This document shows positions 4,859 through 6,417 of a stretch of DNA of 6,417 nucleotides, one piece after another; within the stretch, counting starts at the first letter, position 1; each line of letters starts with the position of its first letter. The stretch is from Bacillota bacterium (lineage in GTDB: Bacteria > Bacillota > Clostridia > Acetivibrionales > DTU013): the NCBI GenBank assembly GCA_023435925.1, contig JAEZLF010000240.1, forward strand, positions 1-6,417, written 5' to 3'. Under the pieces are notes generated by a model, which was given only the letters and a program-made list of their open reading frames with translations, did no database searches and was not told where the DNA came from. Made by a program: the position numbers and the translations under genes.

Positions 4859-6417
4859 ATGAAAAGATTTATGCGGTTTATGACATTTGTAGCAACTATT
4901 TCGGTAGTCTTTGTATGCTTAAGTATGCCGGTATCCGCAGCTGCAAGTGTGAGCATCAGTTCATCACCAAGTAAATTTGTCATGAACGTTGAGAATAATG
5001 GCAGAGTAAGCGAAAATACGTTGACTATTGAAGTCTCAGCTGATAGCTGGTTGGATTGGACATCTTATAGATTTATCAGTAGTATAGAAGTCGGAACTGG
5101 TAAGGATATTGTGGTTACACAAAATCCTTCAGGATTAACTTTGAATGCTTCAAGAAACAGTAGTGATAGCCAAAAGGTAAATTTAGTATTAAGCGGTACT
5201 CCGGCAAGCGACGTTAGTATTACTACAATAAAAATAGATATTAAAAAGAGTGCAATAGAAGAAGAATATTCGAAAGGACTTTTTCAAGGTACCGCTTGGA
5301 GAGCAATTGGTAGTAGAAGTCAAAACCATGTAACATTAACTATTCCTGTTGAAATTAATAGAAAACCAACCGTAAACGCTGGTGCTGATCAAACGGTTAC
5401 ACTTCCTTCAACTGCAACATTGGCAGGTACATATACAGATGATAACCTTCCATCAGGGTCTCAAGTGACTCCCACATGGTCTCAAAAGAGTGGGCCAGAT
5501 TCAGCGTCTTTTTCTAATACAAAAATATTGAAGCCTACTGTTACATTTCCGAAGGCAGGAACCTATGTGTTTAGTCTAATTGCAAGTGATGGAGCGCTTA
5601 GTTCAAATGAAGACACTGTAACAATAACTGTATTACCTGATCCCAACAAAGCACCTGTCGTAGATGCTGGTGCGGACAAAACGATTACACTTCCTTCAAA
5701 AGCAGTACTAAGCGGCTCATATACAGATGACGGCTTACCTACTGGTTCTACGGTTACGCCAACATGGACACAAACGAGCGGACCTGCAACTGCGACATTC
5801 TCAAATAAAAATACGTGGAAGCCGGAGATCACATTTACCAAAGATGGAACATATGTATTCAGTCTGACGGCAAGTGATGGAAGGTTGATATCATCAGCAG
5901 ACACAGTAACAATAACTGTATTACCTGATCCCAATACTGCACCGGTTGCGGATGCCGGTCCGGATAAAATAGTTTCAGCTTCCTCCAAAGTAAGATTGGA
6001 AGGATCTTATACGGATGATGGTTTGCCTGAAGGTTATAAAGTTACATACCGATGGACAAAAGTTAGCGGTCCTAATGTTACGTTCCAGTCTAATGAATTA
6101 CAGCCGGAGGTTACGTTCACCAATGTTGGTACTTACGTATTTCAGCTGATAGTCAATGATGGACAAAAGGATTCGGCACCGGACACTGTAACAGTAACAG
6201 TCACTCCGGGTGTGACCTACTCTCCTTCTGCTTTTATAGAATCAGATGATTTGGACGGGAGCTTTGAGAGTGCTGTTGTAGTCACTCTTGACACAAGCAA
6301 TTTCGCCAGTAACGCCAGTGTTAATAACATAACCTCGAACTCAAACTACATATCAGTTGTCAGCGGACTTCCTTCAGGAATGAAGTTATCCTCATCAAGA
6401 GGTGGATCGGGCAACAG
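4859..6417 (+). CDS. Sec-exported surface protein with three PKD-like repeats, 3' end outside the window
   Basis: 519 codons are visible with no stop before the window edge, so the gene is 3'-truncated by the window. The start MKRFMRFM is followed by a hydrophobic core and PVSA|A, a signal peptide probably cut after Ala27. Residues about 30-168 form an unrecognised beta-rich domain. Residues 170-449 are three PKD-like modules, each with an NAG/DAG-type start, a YTDD(N/G)LP turn, a conserved Trp, an SGP motif, a GTYVF strand and a DTVT(I/V)TV ending. Such modules are Ig-fold spacers or binding units in bacterial surface proteins and adhesins. From about residue 453 another domain begins that resembles the N-terminal one. 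No anchor (SLH, LPXTG, dockerin) is visible; one could lie downstream. Placement after the PilV-like and PilX-like genes suggests a pilus-associated adhesin, but independent function is possible. Hand counts show lower G+C (25-40% in four 60-base lines from the first 400 bases) than in the PilO-like gene (about 48%). Confidence 0.85.
   Translation, partial: MKRFMRFMTFVATISVVFVCLSMPVSAAASVSISSSPSKFVMNVENNGRVSENTLTIEVSADSWLDWTSYRFISSIEVGTGKDIVVTQNPSGLTLNASRNSSDSQKVNLVLSGTPASDVSITTIKIDIKKSAIEEEYSKGLFQGTAWRAIGSRSQNHVTLTIPVEINRKPTVNAGADQTVTLPSTATLAGTYTDDNLPSGSQVTPTWSQKSGPDSASFSNTKILKPTVTFPKAGTYVFSLIASDGALSSNEDTVTITVLPDPNKAPVVDAGADKTITLPSKAVLSGSYTDDGLPTGSTVTPTWTQTSGPATATFSNKNTWKPEITFTKDGTYVFSLTASDGRLISSADTVTITVLPDPNTAPVADAGPDKIVSASSKVRLEGSYTDDGLPEGYKVTYRWTKVSGPNVTFQSNELQPEVTFTNVGTYVFQLIVNDGQKDSAPDTVTVTVTPGVTYSPSAFIESDDLDGSFESAVVVTLDTSNFASNASVNNITSNSNYISVVSGLPSGMKLSSSRGGSGN
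5366..5653 (+). repeat. PKD-like repeat 1 (residues 170-265)
   Basis: This is a 96-residue unit (288 bases) from PTVNAGADQ to the PDPNKA linker. It contains YTDDNLPSG, a Trp followed by SQKSGP, GTYVFSLIASDG and DTVTITV. It is the first of three tandem units of an Ig-like PKD fold. Confidence 0.85.
5654..5941 (+). repeat. PKD-like repeat 2 (residues 266-361)
   Basis: This unit is also exactly 96 residues (288 bases), from PVVDAGADK to the PDPNTA linker, with YTDDGLPTG, TWTQTSGP and GTYVFSLTASDG. Its last 29 bases of strand-and-linker coding sequence match repeat 1 exactly (5618-5646 versus 5906-5934). Confidence 0.85.
5942..6208 (+). repeat. PKD-like repeat 3 (residues 362-450)
   Basis: This is the most divergent unit, from PVADAGPDK to VTVTVTP, with YTDDGLPEG, RWTKVSGP and GTYVFQLIVNDG. 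It lacks the LPDPN linker of the first two and leads into a different domain, so it is the terminal module of the array. Confidence 0.8.

Noticed and set aside
5563..5988. 141-codon open frame on the - strand across the PKD repeats
   Set aside because: It is antisense to a clear coding region, and its apparent internal repetition merely mirrors the PKD repeats. No ribosome binding site or recognisable domain.

Overview
The window reads as the distal part of a type IV pilus (T4P) operon from a Gram-positive anaerobe, most likely a member of Clostridia. This is inferred from four things: PilO-type, PilV-type and PilX-type proteins in a row, AGG/GGTGAT-like ribosome binding sites, moderate G+C (about 48% in hand-counted lines of the first gene), and a final exported protein of the repeat-rich surface type. 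No species can be named from the sequence alone. All four genes lie on the + strand. There are no RNA genes, insertion sequences, CRISPR arrays, convincing promoters or terminators.

Layout. Bases 1-12 look like the last codons of an upstream gene (a PilN would be expected) overlapping the next start as TGATG. Bases 12-1232 encode a PilO-like inner-membrane alignment protein with an unusually long C-terminal extension. Bases 1335-2276 encode a PilV/GspI-like minor pilin with a classical prepilin cleavage motif and a large ectodomain. Bases 2358-4772 encode an 804-residue PilX/GspK-like protein. It has a class III-type N-terminus without Glu at +5, followed by a long body with Gly/Val/Ile-rich, bactofilin-like beta-solenoid stretches. 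From 4859 to the window edge runs the 5' part of a large Sec-exported surface protein with three exact-period PKD-like repeats, open at the 3' end.

How they may work together (inference). PilO with PilM/N would link the motor to the outside. The PilV-like and PilX-like proteins would be minor pilins that prime or cap the pilus. The Sec-secreted multi-domain protein occupies the place that the tip adhesin PilY1 takes in Gram-negative minor-pilin operons, so a Gram-positive tip-adhesin module is a reasonable hypothesis.

The three intergenic spacers (102, 81 and 86 bases) hold no recognised gene. Each carries a short open frame ending in TGA at or just before the next gene's start. In the last two that frame follows an in-frame TAG. 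The second spacer also contains a 21-base tandem duplication. These are recorded as speculative findings.
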